Source: Lepeophtheirus salmonis
Taxonomy: Eukaryota; Arthropoda; Copepoda; Siphonostomatoida; Caligidae
DNA: 64,000 nucleotides
Assembly: GCF_016086655.4 (NCBI RefSeq)
Contig: NC_052136.2
Span: forward strand, 7,440,001-7,504,000
Direction: 5' to 3'
Part shown: positions 26,071 to 37,759 of the stretch, piece by piece
Layout of the letters: each line of letters begins with the position of its first letter
Position numbering within the stretch: the stretch's first letter is position 1
Notes under the pieces: generated by a model
What the model saw: the letters and a program-made list of their open reading frames with translations, nothing else
Told to the model about the DNA's origin: nothing
The model's database searches: none
Program-made: the position numbers and the translations under genes

Positions 26071-26284
26071 TAATTGAGTGATAGAAATAGATGGTAATAT
26101 TAGTTGCACATAATAAATATATATGTAATTGAGAATCCATTTTGATTTAAATTGTTCTAGCTTGTTTTTGTACTAACGGACAATATATATTACTAATGAA
26201 CATGTTTATCAATTTATAAATTTTTAAACTAATTGCTAGTGTATTTCAGTCATTGATTACAAATATTCAAATATAATTTGTATA

Positions 26285-26345
26285 TTTCTAGGGGCGTCTG
26301 GGGGAGTGGTCTGGAGGGGATGTATCCTCCCCCCCCAATTAAAAT
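26285..26345. other. Local GC-rich patch
   Basis: 'ggggcgtctgggggagtgg' followed by 'ggaggggatgtatcctcccc' stands out in AT-rich surroundings and includes a run of C. It immediately precedes the T-rich ladder and may be the head of the same repeat. Confidence 0.5.
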
Positions 26346-26800
26346 TTTTGCTTTTAACTACAAAATTTTATATTTGATTTTTTTTCTTCAAAAAATTAAT
26401 TATTCAAGCTTTTTAAATTTCTTCCCATAAATTTTATTTTTCGTTAATAACTATGGATTTTTTTAATTTTTCTCCAAAAAAAGTAATATTTGAAATTGTT
26501 TTTACAATAATTTTTTATTCCAAATTTTTTGGAAAAAAATTAATTTATTTCTAAAAGCTGTAGATTTGAGAAATGTTTTTCCAAAAAATTGAATGGTTGA
26601 ATTTTTTTTTCCAAAAAAATTATTTTTTTGGAAATAGTTTTGAGTTTTTTCCCCAAAAAAATTATTTTTTTGACAATGGCTTTAAATTTATCAGAAAATT
26701 TGATGCTGGAATATATATTTGAAATTTTTTTCCAAAAATTTTCTTTTTCAAATTTTTTTTCAGAAAAATTCAATTTTCAATTTTTAAAAAAAATGCCATA
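26345..26800. repeat. T/A-rich palindromic ladder
   Basis: Repeated variants of 'ttttccaaaaaaattatt' and 'tttttttggaaatagttttg', with 'ccaaaaaa' and 'ttttttgg' half-sites facing each other at spacings of about 40-70 bp. The minus-strand frame at 26540-26773 (lysine, phenylalanine and leucine rich) is an effect of this composition, not a gene. Confidence 0.65.
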
Positions 26801-26809
26801 AAGGTTAAA

Positions 26810-28365
26810 AGGTACCATAATAGACTTCCTGTAATATATATAGGTAATGATTATATGACCCACTGTACTACATGATATAATTTATGTATCTTAAAAACAC
26901 ATTATAACCTTATTTTTAATATTTTTTTAATCCGTTTATTTCAAGGTATTTATAAGAAGGTGGTTGACGAGCGTAAGAAATTGACCTATTTAGTCACAAT
27001 TCACCTACCTGTCAAAAATATATTTTTTTAAATTGTGTTTGACATGGCTACATGGTATTATTTGTAGGTATTCTTAACCTTGCCAAAAATCATATTATAA
27101 AAGTGGATTGAAATAGGTATACAACACATACATACTTAAAGGTGTACTTTACTCTCTTGTCTCGAATCGATACATATTTCGATGAGAGAAACGCCCAGTC
27201 ACTTTAAACCCCGAAAAATCATCCATTGGCTCACATAAAGGCTTGCTCATAAACTTTGAAGGCGTTTATAGTACAAAAATAAATAAGTAGTTACTCCCAA
27301 TAGAACTAAATCGGTTTAAAAAAAAAGCCACACTTAATTTCCGAAATTTTAATGACTTATTCTATAAAAACAACGATTGATTGTTACTACGTTCAATAAT
27401 CGAGTTTGGAATTAATTGCACGTTTGCTCAAAATTGCATTTATCCATTGATCACGTTTCGGAAAATGTACATGCATAAATTAAGGATCTCTAAGGTAATT
27501 TCAGTGCCTTAATTATAACTTTTTGTTGGATTAAACCCTGATAGAGATTTTATACAAAAATTGTTGTACAAAGATAACACTGCTATACTTAAAGAATGAC
27601 TTAATGTTAAATTATCTTTTGAACACTCTTTATGTATAGTTTTGAATTAAAAAATCGGGAACGTACCATGCAAAATTATACGGATAACTAAGAATATATA
27701 AGCCCATTGTGGGAAAGAAATGAAACAATTAATGGGAAATTGGGGGAGAAAGTTTAAAAAAAATAAAAATGGTAGGAACCAGTTTTACAGAATAGCAGAT
27801 GAGCATATAAATCGGATACATCTATCAAAAGAAAGATATCGTTTTAAATAAAAATGGGGAATTTACGGCAAATGAAATTTTGGAAAGAGAAAGAATTTTA
27901 TAGAGGCTTCTATTTAAGAGAAGATAAATGTAGTTGTACGGAGGTACAAAAAAAACGTTAACCGATATTAGTATTTATAATTCATTAATTTGGCCCAAAA
28001 GTGTTAAGTATGTATTTTTCTCAACAAAACCTTCTCAAAAAGTCTTTTGAAAGGGATGTTTAAAAAAAAACAAGAAATCACTAATTCAAACATAATATTC
28101 TTGAATTTTATTGACAGGGCTCCCCCTATGAAGGGGTAAGTTGGTTTTCATCAATATCTAGCAAGTTTTTACCCGTTTTTGAGATAACGCTTTCATAGAA
28201 TAACCACCGGTTAGTGCTGTATTAGCTACGGCTTTTACAAGACACCCAATGTCTTGGTGTAACACTTTTTCAAGATTATACTCTAGACCAATTTATTTTA
28301 TGTTAATTAAATTTCCACTTACATTCTTTGAAATTAAACTAATCAGTTATGTATTTAGTGAGATA
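26810..28365. other. AT-rich non-coding DNA, nothing recognised
   Basis: No frame with a known motif, no terminal repeats noticed. The 62-codon frame at 28249-28437 has no recognisable motif and runs into the following array. Confidence 0.5.
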
Positions 28366-28369
28366 TTAG

Positions 28370-28740
28370 AAGAGCTGGAAAGAGTCTTAGTCCGGCAAGA
28401 CCTAGTCAAGTCAAAGTCCTTGAATATTTTCTTATAGTCCAGTTCGAGTACTCTGATATCTTTTGAGCTCATTTCAAGTCAATGCTTATAATTTAGGTTC
28501 TAAAGTGTTAAGACTTTTCTTAAAATCAATATTAATTAGCTCTTGAGTTCCAGTCTTACTTTTAAAATCAATGTCAAATCTTGAATCTTTGAATTTTAAA
28601 TTAAGTAAAGTCAAAAAAATTCAAAATATGGATGTCGAGTTGCAAGTCTTCAAAATATAGAATCAATGTCAGTTCAATTAGCATGTTTCGAGTTCAATGT
28701 CCCACATCTGGATAATAGTGTTTTAAGTCACAGAGTATCT
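28370..28740. repeat. Second degenerate 'gagtc/aagtc' array
   Basis: 'agagtcttagtccggcaag', 'ctagtcaagtcaaagtcct', 'gtccagttcgagtac', 'ctcttgagttccagtctta', 'tgtcgagttgcaagtcttc'. Same word usage as the array at 23850-24690 but shorter. No clear unit boundary. Confidence 0.55.
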
Positions 28741-28755
28741 GGGGGACAAGAATAG

Positions 28756-29105
28756 AGATAGGATGGTTCTAAGCTCGGGCAAAGTATAAGCAAACTTGTA
28801 TTATTCTAAGAGATCCGAGACCCAAAAACGGCTTCGGATACTCGAACTTTTACCGATATTAAAATAGATCTGTGGGATTTTAGGGATCTTAAAAAGCTTA
28901 TAGTATTGTTTAATAATGATAGGTAGGGTCCTGAATCTGAAGTACTCGTGTGCAGTATAAGTAAATTTTATATTATCAGAGATCTGGGATCTAAAGAGGC
29001 TTCAAATACTCGAACTTTTACAGATCTTAAAAACGAGTGATTTTTCTGAAAGTTTTTTTTTTTTTTTTAAATCTTAAAAAGCTTATAGTATCGTTCAATA
29101 CTTCA
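28756..29105. repeat. Diverged tandem duplication, unit ~170-180 bp
   Basis: Unit 1 (about 28756-28925) and unit 2 (about 28926-29105) share in order 'agtataagcaaactt/agtataagtaaatttt', 'gagatccgagac/gagatctgggatc', 'ggatactcgaacttttacc/aaatactcgaacttttaca', 'cttaaaaagcttatagtat'. Unit 2 has gained a run of T at about 29056-29069. No coding content. Confidence 0.75.
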
Positions 29106-29976
29106 TCTTAATTTAAAATAATATATAGTATCTATATCACCCGTAGCATTTTTATTTATCTTGATAAGTACTTGGTTATAGTATTGAGTTTTTTATCATT
29201 GTTTTGACATCAGTAGTAAGTAAAAATGCACATAATTTATTTAGGTTCTCACTACAGGAAAATGCTCAAAAATTTGCAAAAGTATCTAGATAATTTTCGT
29301 TTTGGATTTGTAAGTTTGAAAACTCGAAATCAATAAAATATTTATGTCTAAGATCCGAACCCAGATCCTTTAAAATATAGATCCGTCCTATCTTTAGACA
29401 AGAGTACTCACAATAGTTATCATTTCTATTAGCTGAGCAATATGACAAAATGAATCATTCAACCAATAATACTGCGAATTAATTAATTTGTCGAAAAATA
29501 GTTGATGTCACAATCATTTCTGTATTTTCAACCTCTAAAAAAGTATTTTGAGGAGTGAGGGAGCACTTACACACCCCCAAAATACGTTTAAATATAGTCA
29601 AATACTTTCTTTGAATTCAATACGCCCCTAATAACTGAGTTTTGTAATATTTTACTCTCTGTTTATGAGAGAATTTTCATTCATTAAGTGACTGCAAAAA
29701 TAAATTCCAAAAGGTATTTTATAATATACAATAAACATAACTTCTTATAAATAGACATCCAAGTATTGTTTAATATTGTACACTTCAAAACTACTTAACT
29801 TATGAGTGGAACAGAATGACTTAAAGGGGTAAAATATTGAGATATTATTTGGTCCTAAATACCGTGTGTAAACTTAATTCTGAGACCCTTTAGATTAATG
29901 AAACATTTTCGTACTTATCTTTTAAGAGAAGATTAAGACATTTGATATTTTGACATAATAGACATAATTTCCAATA

Positions 29977-30861
29977 AGAGGTGTTATTTTGAATAGCCCG
30001 CTATTTCGGTAGATGTCACTTTTGAAGCTCTAATTTGTTTACATTTGACAGGCATAAACTAGGCAATTAATAAAATTGGAATAATACACGCTTCGACAAC
30101 ACATTTAAATTAATAAAATTCACTTTAAAAATTGGAAAAACCTGTTACAGACTGTTCGTAAAACTAAAACATTTTTGGGTCCTCGTGAAGAACCTTATAT
30201 GACCGTACTACAGAAATCATGGGAAAAATCGAGCTGTTGGGATAGGTTAGAAATGTGAAGAATAAAACCCGTGCACGTCGCTCAAGAACAACTGAGAATA
30301 ATATCGCTATAGCCCAAAAAGTGTTGAAGAAAATCCAGGTTTGTCCATTCCTCGTCGTTCTTTGGAGTTGGGCATTCCACAAGCGTCATGCTCATTGTAT
30401 TTTGCATTGGGTCTTAAGGCTTCTAAAGTTAAGTTAATACAAGAACTTCAGGTGGCCCATCATCAACTACGTCATGTCTTTGATGATTGGGACCTTGAAA
30501 TGCATAAAAATGATCCAAAATTGCATAAAAATCACCTTGACTGATGAGACCCATTTCCACATCGTCAATAAGCAAAACTGTTGCATCTGGGGCTTGAAAA
30601 CCCCAAGATTTATTGTTGAAAAGCCCCTCCATCCTCAACATGTAACTATTGGGTGCGGTTTATGGTTCAGTGGGGTCATTGGATCTTACTTTTTCGAAAA
30701 TGAGACTGGAACAACAGTAATGGTGAACCAAGAGATGTTTAATGATTTTTTATTGGTGATGGAACATTTCATAAAAAGAATACAGTCCTTTAATCGTAAA
30801 ATATACACCCTATCATATATTTAAAAAAATGATATTTTTCTTTGAATATCAAAATAACACC
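29977..30861 (+). mobile_element. Internally deleted Tc1/mariner-superfamily element, ~885 bp
   Basis: The left end 'aggtgttattttgaatagcc' and the reverse-complemented right end 'ggtgttattttgatattcaa' are inverted repeats. A TA follows the right end and a TA lies just before the left one. The interior is a transposase lacking its second half (separate entry). Parents of this type are usually above 1.2 kb. Confidence 0.75.
30230..30825 (+). pseudogene. Transposase remnant (DUF4817 / WG-N-P type)
   Basis: Three reading frames carry consecutive parts. First, about 30255-30340, TRARRSRTTENNIAIAQK, the linker before the second helix-turn-helix. Next, about 30341-30540, SIPRRSLELGIPQAS, then LGLKASKVKLIQEL and FDDWDLEMHKNDP, the typical RRRSQELGI...LGLK-YK-Q-QEL arrangement. 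Then, from about 30535, LTDETHFHIVNKQNCCIWG, then VEKPLHPQHVTIGCGLWF and IGSYFFENE. The aspartate in LTDETHF is the expected first catalytic residue. After MVNQEMFNDFLL the sequence jumps to MEHFIKRIQS, a C-terminal tail. The segment with the second and third acidic residues is deleted. Inactive. The family is recognised from its very characteristic blocks. Confidence 0.8.
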
Positions 30862-30864
30862 TAG

Positions 30865-32235
30865 AAAACCCTATAATAAATCATCGCACAAATATTTCCA
30901 TTACTCAGTTATTTGTTCCTTGAGAACACTCAATTTCTATATATGTTTAGCATAGGCCCTGGTCTTAATACACACCCATATGCTGTAATCAAGGGGAGGG
31001 GGGATCATACGAGGATGGAAGTAAAAAGTCCTTCGCCAATAAAAAATGAATATTAAAAATTTATGGGTCATTCTTGCAGTATAGGCATCCCAGAGGTTCT
31101 CTCCTCCCATAAGAAGTAGTTATGTTCGGTGTCCAATTGATGGAGATGATTTTAACTACTTACAAATTTGGTACACTTAGACATTGGTGTGCAGTATGCC
31201 TGGATCTGGTGCTCGGATTTCGTTGGGCACTTCAAAAATGCGTTGAGATATTTAAAAACTTTTTTTGTTTTAAAAAAATTAGGACTTTAATGTCCCCTAG
31301 TTTGGTACTTAAAATCGGCACACTCCACGTCTTGTCCTTGATATTGGTCCATAAAAATTTTATAGGTCAAGGGCATAATTTTACCTAATATTAAATAGGA
31401 AAGTAGTTCAGTTGATCATTTGAATTAGTTTCGTAAAACTTGAAGTATCTTTGATTGTATATAAAATAGTTTGTCATTATTCCTAATATAGGCCGAATTA
31501 AAGTATAATGACGTTATTTAGAAAACATTTTTCTATGGTCCGACTTTTGTGTTCGATTCAGACCCTTTTTTAATCATAATGACCGGACGGGAAATCAACA
31601 TTTTGAGAACAATACATCACTTTTATAAATCTTATAAAAATATGCGTCATAATTAAATTTACATCCGATAAAATGAGTGGTATTTGATATAATGAACTTT
31701 ACAAGAATTTTTATATGTATACGTACATATTTTGCTATAAAAACGCGAAGCTTTTTCATAAGCATATCGCCTGAGTTAAAAAGTCAAGGAGACAAGAGTA
31801 ATTGAACTTTATTAACATACATACATCTGCACTTTTATCTATTAACATAAAAGAACTTACACAAGCATTGAGATGTTAATGAGGTGGATTTAAAAAGGTA
31901 AGCCAAATTGGGGGGGGAGATAGTCTCTTTTTTTATGCGTACATATACATACATACTCCCCACTTTACCAAGTCATGACTTAAGAGCATGTACACAAAGG
32001 ATTATAAGAAATGTATATCCCAAAAAGCTAATCCTAGAAAAGTATTTTCACTACCACCCTACGCATTAAGATTAAAAAGCACAAGAAAACAATACAACGT
32101 ATGTTTAAGGGGGAAAAACCTCCCCCAAAAGGATAAATTGTAAACATAAGTGTTGTGTCGACTTGAGTATATTCGATGATGATCGAAACGAGACGATAAA
32201 TTAGAGAGGGAAAAGAAGAAATAAATAAAAACATT
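30865..32235. other. Non-coding DNA, no gene recognised
   Basis: The 88-codon frame at 31122-31388 lies in sequence of slightly higher complexity but matches nothing I know. There is a G-rich patch 'ggggaggggggatcat' near 30999. No RNA gene seen. Confidence 0.5.
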
Positions 32236-32239
32236 ACTA

Positions 32240-32630
32240 CCTCCCGCCTCGGTTTGTCTGTTTGTTAGCAGGGTTACGGAAAAGTTACTGATCGATTTTG
32301 TTGAAACTTTGTAGGAAGGTTATATATATTGAAAGTAAGAGGCCATTAAATTTTGAGAGCTCAAAGTTAAATTACAAGGTCACAGAAAATGTTGTTTTGT
32401 TGAAAAGCAAGACAACGGAACAAGTTTCAAATCGATTTGTTGAATCTTTGTGGGATGGCTATAAAAGTTTAAACAAACAGATTATTAATCCTTCAAAATC
32501 ATACAAAAAGTTAAAAACGCATAATCCACCATAACTTTTGAAAAAATTGAGATATATAACGCAATTACGGGGAAATATTTAAGGTGGATAATTGCGCTCT
32601 AACGAGAGCTCATTCCTGTTGTTTTACAAA
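32240..32630 (+). repeat. 'gggttacggaaaa' dispersed repeat (family H), copy 2
   Basis: Begins 'cctcccgcctcggtttgtct', then 'gtttgttagcagggttacgg', 'gatcgattttgttgaaactt' and 'tgtaggaaggtt'. A second, internal half-copy reads 'aaatcgatttgttgaatctt' and 'tgtgggatggct' (about 32430-32460). It closes near 'attgcgctctaacgagagct'. The 78-codon frame 32298-32534 runs through it and is unlikely to be a gene. Longer than the copy at 22230-22335. Confidence 0.6.
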
Positions 32631-32748
32631 ACAAGCTAACCTTTATTATTTACGCATTTTAACACACAAATTATATAAGTCCATGGAAACAAGTTTATAA
32701 ACTATTAATTGAAATCCCAAAAAAACACGTTTAGTCAATGCATCCCCC

Positions 32749-33154
32749 TCAGAAGTTGATGGTGAGCTCGAAGTGGTGACAGAGCTGATGCAGACCGTCT
32801 GGATGTACTTGGAACTCATGGAATCCCATGTATTGTTGACGGAGTTTTTTAGGGCGCAGGTACTGTTGTGGAGTCTTAAACTCCACGTGTGCCTTCGTGG
32901 AATATTCTAAGGGGTTGTGATCTGTTCTCTGTGTCGACCAGAACTCATTTGCCAGATGCGCATGTTGGCCTGGAACCACTCTTAAGTATTCTTTGAGGTG
33001 TGAGCAGGTGCTCCATCTTGTTGGAACACCCTGGAAGAATTGCCAACGATGAATTTGACCCATGGGATAAATTTGGTATCCCATGAATTTTGGCGTACTC
33101 ATCAGCCTTCAACCTGTATAACTTAAAGGAACCACACGGGATGCAACCAGGCAT
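32749..33154 (-). pseudogene. maT-like transposase, 3' fragment
   Basis: On the minus strand, about 33130-33050 reads RLKADEYAKI, like the L-K-TADEY-KIL block. About 33030 reads VFQQDGAPAHTSKNT, the second catalytic aspartate block, followed by a stop and EWFQANM. About 32905 reads NPLEYSTKAHVEFKT, matching the LNPLDYS-WAHVE-K block with the third acidic residue as E. The tail ends around 32750. At least two frameshifts separate these blocks. The N-terminal DNA-binding half and both termini were not found, so this is a truncated dead copy. Its family differs in sequence from the copies at 58 and 62 kb. Confidence 0.75.
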
Positions 33155-33214
33155 AATATCATTACTTAAGCAACAACAAAAAAAAAACAGACCTGGTAAT
33201 ACTTTATTTATATA

Positions 33215-33282
33215 ACCACATATTAATATGAAATAATTTAATCATTTGACCACATATTAATATGAAATAATTTAATCATTTG
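33215..33282. repeat. Perfect 34-bp tandem duplication
   Basis: 'accacatattaatatgaaat' plus 'aatttaatcatttg' occurs twice head to tail with no mismatch (33215-33248 and 33249-33282), so it is recent or an assembly artefact. Confidence 0.9.
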
Positions 33283-33289
33283 TCCCTCG

Positions 33290-36200
33290 GAAAAGTCTGA
33301 ATAGGCGACATTTGCCATTTGGGGAAAAATTAAATATGTTGACACAAGAAAAAGCCTTCCTAGTTTTCAATCCTGATGTAGAAAAAACGGTGAAATATAT
33401 TGGATTTGAATTCTTCCTTGATTTTCCAGAGTTGATTTATCTCCCAATTATCCATCATTTAATCATTAATGATGAAAACCATGAACTTCTCAATGCAACC
33501 AATCAAACATTATAATAAACAAATACAATAAGACAATGATTTACTGAGGACTGAGTCTGTATAAATGAAAAGAAAAAAAGGAATAACTACACTGTTTTCT
33601 TTTTCGATGTCGGTATTAATGTCGGTAAGAAACACAATTTCCGATAATTACTTGCTTTTCATATCGGGACTGGACATACGTATATTTGAGGAATCAATAA
33701 AATATAATTTGAACTTGGATTTTTCAAATTTTAAAATCGGCTCACCATTTGAGTCGAGTAAAAAAACATCGAATCAAATCGAGTAGATACAACACTGTAT
33801 ATTTACACAAATTGTAAAGCTAAACAGCTGTGTCAATGTGTTCTCTTTCTTAAACTCCGTTAATTACTTGGACTATTTATCCAACCAAGAGACTGAAATA
33901 TCCTTGCAATATCTTATAGGTTTTATATTTTTGCTCCTTCTTCTATGTAAATACTTAACGAATCATATACTTTCTGTATCAGTTTTTGGGGATGACACTT
34001 CATTACCGTCAGAGTAATTAAGAAATTCTGCAAATCATTCTCGAGGTTTGAAAGATTTTTTTTATTCTTTCTCATTATTAAACTACCCCAACTATGAATA
34101 CGATGTCTTTCTCTGTACATTTAAGCATAAACTATTTGATAATAATTTATTAATTTAAGACTCCCCAATGAAAGAAATTAAATATTTTTTATCAAGCTAC
34201 TATTTTTGATTATGAATCCTTACGTATAAAAAATAATGGTAAAAATTAATTCAATTTATTTAAGGCTACTTATTACATCATGTATAACAACTACAATGGG
34301 GAAATCAAGATTGATATTTCTACAATATCAATTTTAGCGTTGGGGTAAATAATCACCCCAAATACGTATTTGTATTAAGATAGGAATAAAGTAACTCAGA
34401 ATTTAAAATAAATATTCCTACATATAACAAGAAATGCTAAAAAACAAATCTCTCTTCACCTCGTTGACGGTTTTTTCAAAAAAGATTCATTTTCTAATTG
34501 ACACACAAAAAATAGTCCTTTGATAATATTTTGACAGAATTGGGTTATTGAATCTGTACGAGGATCAGCTACTGGGGATATGTCACTATGCGACACATTA
34601 TGGTATTGTTGTGATGAATGGTTCTGTAGTCATTTACATATATGTATACATAAATAGAAGTGATTGTATATTGTATGACGTTCTATTGATTGTATTTAGA
34701 ACTACATATTGTTTGAGTCATCATTGAAAATAATAAAGTGGGATTAATAGAGGTTGCACCCTCTTTAGGGGATTTTATTTGTACTTAATTTGTAAAGAGT
34801 TTTTGTGATACTAACAGTACAACAAATATTAAATATATTTTGAGAAATACAAATATTTATTCGTGAATCAACGCTATAATATTAAAAAAAATCTTGCTTT
34901 GATGTATAAACTATTTTAAAACGACTCAAGGGAAAAATCATCCTTTTTAAGTTAATAATGAGTAAGAATTCGTGTTTGATTCGAGTTATAACTGACAAGT
35001 TCGGGTAATTGAATATTGGGTTAATTTGGTATTTTTGAGTCAAGTCGAGCTCATGTTTGATTAAAGGAAAAAAAACAATGGATATGGAATTGATATAATT
35101 AAAGCTCAACAATTAACTCAATTTGACAACCTAAATAAAACAGTCAAAAAAATAGACGCTGATTCTAACAAAGAAAAAATCTCCCGCTATCAAAATGACA
35201 ACGAAATTTATTAGAAACTACTGAATAAAAATGTAGAAAAAACTGGGGATGAGATTAATCTACAATCGAATATATCGAGTGTTTTAAATAACATTTCCGT
35301 GGAGATTGAGGATTTTTGAGAAAAATACCTATTTGAAGAAAGTTGAGCTTTTTCTTTGAGGGGGGGTTTGAATAACATTTGAATCCATCACTATTAATAA
35401 CACATTTATTCACCATGTGAAAATTCTTGATTTCCAACGTGAAGTTTCAACGAGACATCATACTTCAACTGAAGGATTAGAAGAGGGGAGGGTTAAAAAC
35501 AGGGCAGGTTGTCTTATTATTATTTCACTAAAAGTGCTGTAGGGTGGTCTTTCAAACAGGTAAAGGATATCCTCATCTCCCCTCAGCTAAACTATATGTT
35601 TCATTCGAAAAATGTCAACCGTTTTAAGGGAGGATTAATTTTCATTTGATATTTTGATAGCATTTAATTATATACGTCTCAATATATTATTTTGTATTAA
35701 AAAAAATCAAGCCTAGAATGGTTCTTTTGAACGTGAACACAGCGTTGCCTCACTAAGATAAAAATATGGACATCAGTGTTCTGAACGTTGATGGGTTAAA
35801 TTTGAATTTACTCTTTTTAAGCTGTGAATAATTCCAAAGACTTAGTTCCATATTAATACCAATTAATGTTGGGCCTTTTTCTGTCTGTTTTTTTTTGGTA
35901 AACGTTGCTACGAGTATATACAATAAAAGTAATACTTGATAACAATAATTTACAAATAAAGATATTTTTTTAAGCAGGAACTCAAATCCTGAAATAAACA
36001 GTTATTACATAAGGTACTTAGTATCTTATATGTTAGATTTATATAAAATTTAATTATCTTAATTTTCCTTTTTATTTGTTTATATCTTTAAATGTTAATT
36101 GAATTGTAATAAACATAATAGAAAAAAAAAATATTAAATAAAGCAATTTTGAAGGGAAAAATGTGTTGTTTATGGGTAACTTTCAACTAATTTTGAGCAT

Positions 36201-37335
36201 TTTTCTGGGGTTTTTTTTAGAAACGTTGCTAAGAGTATATAGAATAAAGGAAATACATTTGGAGTCTTTGTCATTTACAGTCTTGTTGAATGGGATCTTA
36301 ATTAATTCTTTCTCGAAAGATTTGGACCGACATTTTGGTCAAGACGGAAGTGTTATTTTCTAAAAAAATTGTGGCACAAGGAAATGTTTCATCTTTATCT
36401 CCACAAAATTGAAAATAGTCCGAATTAATTAGGAATATGATTGTCTCAGTCCAGTCTAAGAGTTACAGACAGAAACACATCACTAATCAATAGATTTAAT
36501 AAAAAGTAAAAGCTTTGAAAAGCAATATTACTCTATGTTTTAACTCATGAATCATCTCCTATCTTGTGAGAAGGAGGGGGCTTAAATATGATTACCCAAT
36601 TTTTGAAATTAGGTACAACCATACGGTCAAAGATCTATTCTATATTCATAACTCCTTCTTGACAGGATAGATTTGTGATCCCCCAGCCTTCATGAAGAAA
36701 AGGGATTCTCAATAAACTTACATATTATATTCAACCCATAAATGGTTGTGGATATGAGCTAATATAACCTTTACATACATATTATAGTAGGATCATAAAT
36801 ATTCATGAAGCTATGATGATGAATCTTTGAATGTGCGCTACTCATAAACCTCCCGCCTCGATCGGTCATCTCATATATATGTATGTATATCACAAAAGAA
36901 AGAAAAAATACAAAACAAAGGAACATCCCTGAGGAGAAAAGGATATAAATAAGATATCCGTCAAAATACACACAATTCCCTTGTCACTGAATCAAAAAAA
37001 AAATGTCACTAAATTTTAATCCCTATGGGATATTTAATAACAACAGTAAAAAGTTTCAATTGAATTCAGTGATCAAAGTAAGCGATTTGATATGGGCTAA
37101 CATGAAAGAAGATATCATGAGAGAAAAATATATTAATAAGTTGAAACTTTTATTTAAAACACAATTCCATTTTGTATAAATATAATTAAAATAACAAAAA
37201 AAGGTATTATTAAAAGCTATTGCTGTGTGTTGGAGCAATATACAGTTATACTTCATAATGTCCCACATTTGGCTTGCAATTACCTGTTTTTAATTTAGAT
37301 GGTAAATAAGTTACTTATGAGGATATATATAAATA
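33290..37335. other. AT-rich non-coding DNA; small local duplication
   Basis: No gene recognised. A ~60 bp diverged duplication links about 35880-35935 ('aaacgttgctacgagtatat') and about 36205-36255 ('aaacgttgctaagagtatat'). A short 'cctcccgcctcgatcgg' at about 36849 resembles the start of family H. Open frames of 60-76 codons here are unsupported. Confidence 0.5.
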
Positions 37336-37339
37336 ATTC

Positions 37340-37745
37340 GTGACTATTTCCCTCCGGTTACCAAATAGTTTATGATGCTGTGATCTCTGCAAATACAAAA
37401 AATATTTCCCCAAGAAATTTGATGATTTTGTAGAAATGAACCAACTTTCTTAAATACATCATGTGCACTAGTTGTCCCTTTCAAGGAGTTTGCAAAAAAG
37501 AAACTCATCATTGAAATTGCATTCATAAACCAGTAACTGAGATCAGTTTGCTACATCCGTTGATTCATCATGCTGGATACTTAATATTCCAATTAGAACT
37601 GGTTTTACTTCCTGGATTACTTAGTCCGTAATATCAGCATACATATCGTATATTCAATTTGTTAAAAACCGCTCCAAGTATAAGTCAAACAATGTCTTTG
37701 GTCTTCGGTAATTGTGTGAGGCTTCTTGGGCGTGGCGATTCATCA
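37340..37745 (-). pseudogene. hAT-type transposase fragment (ZBED5/SCAND3-like)
   Basis: Minus strand, upstream to downstream: about 37715 reads TPKKPHTITED, resembling A-KKPH-I-E of hAT proteins. About 37575 reads HDESTDVAN, the well-known LDESTDVA block. A frame then gives FNDEFLFCKLL, and another frame FFANSLKGTTSAHDVF followed by FLQNHQISWGNIFCICRD, matching the LFCK-L-GTT-A-DVF ... W-N-CGICTDG region. The final TDGAPAM is degraded (CRDHS). Several frameshifts and stops are present. Neither the BED finger nor the dimerisation domain is found. It is the only non-Tc1/mariner transposase fragment I recognise in the window. Confidence 0.75.
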
Positions 37746-37759
37746 TGGGCAATCTAAAA

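Noticed and set aside
26540..26773. 77-codon lysine/phenylalanine-rich minus-strand frame
   Set aside because: A by-product of the T/A-rich palindromic ladder; the amino-acid repeats follow the DNA repeats.
30164..30641. Minus-strand frames of 70-72 codons
   Set aside because: Antisense to the transposase remnant at 30230-30825, which has clear motifs on the plus strand.
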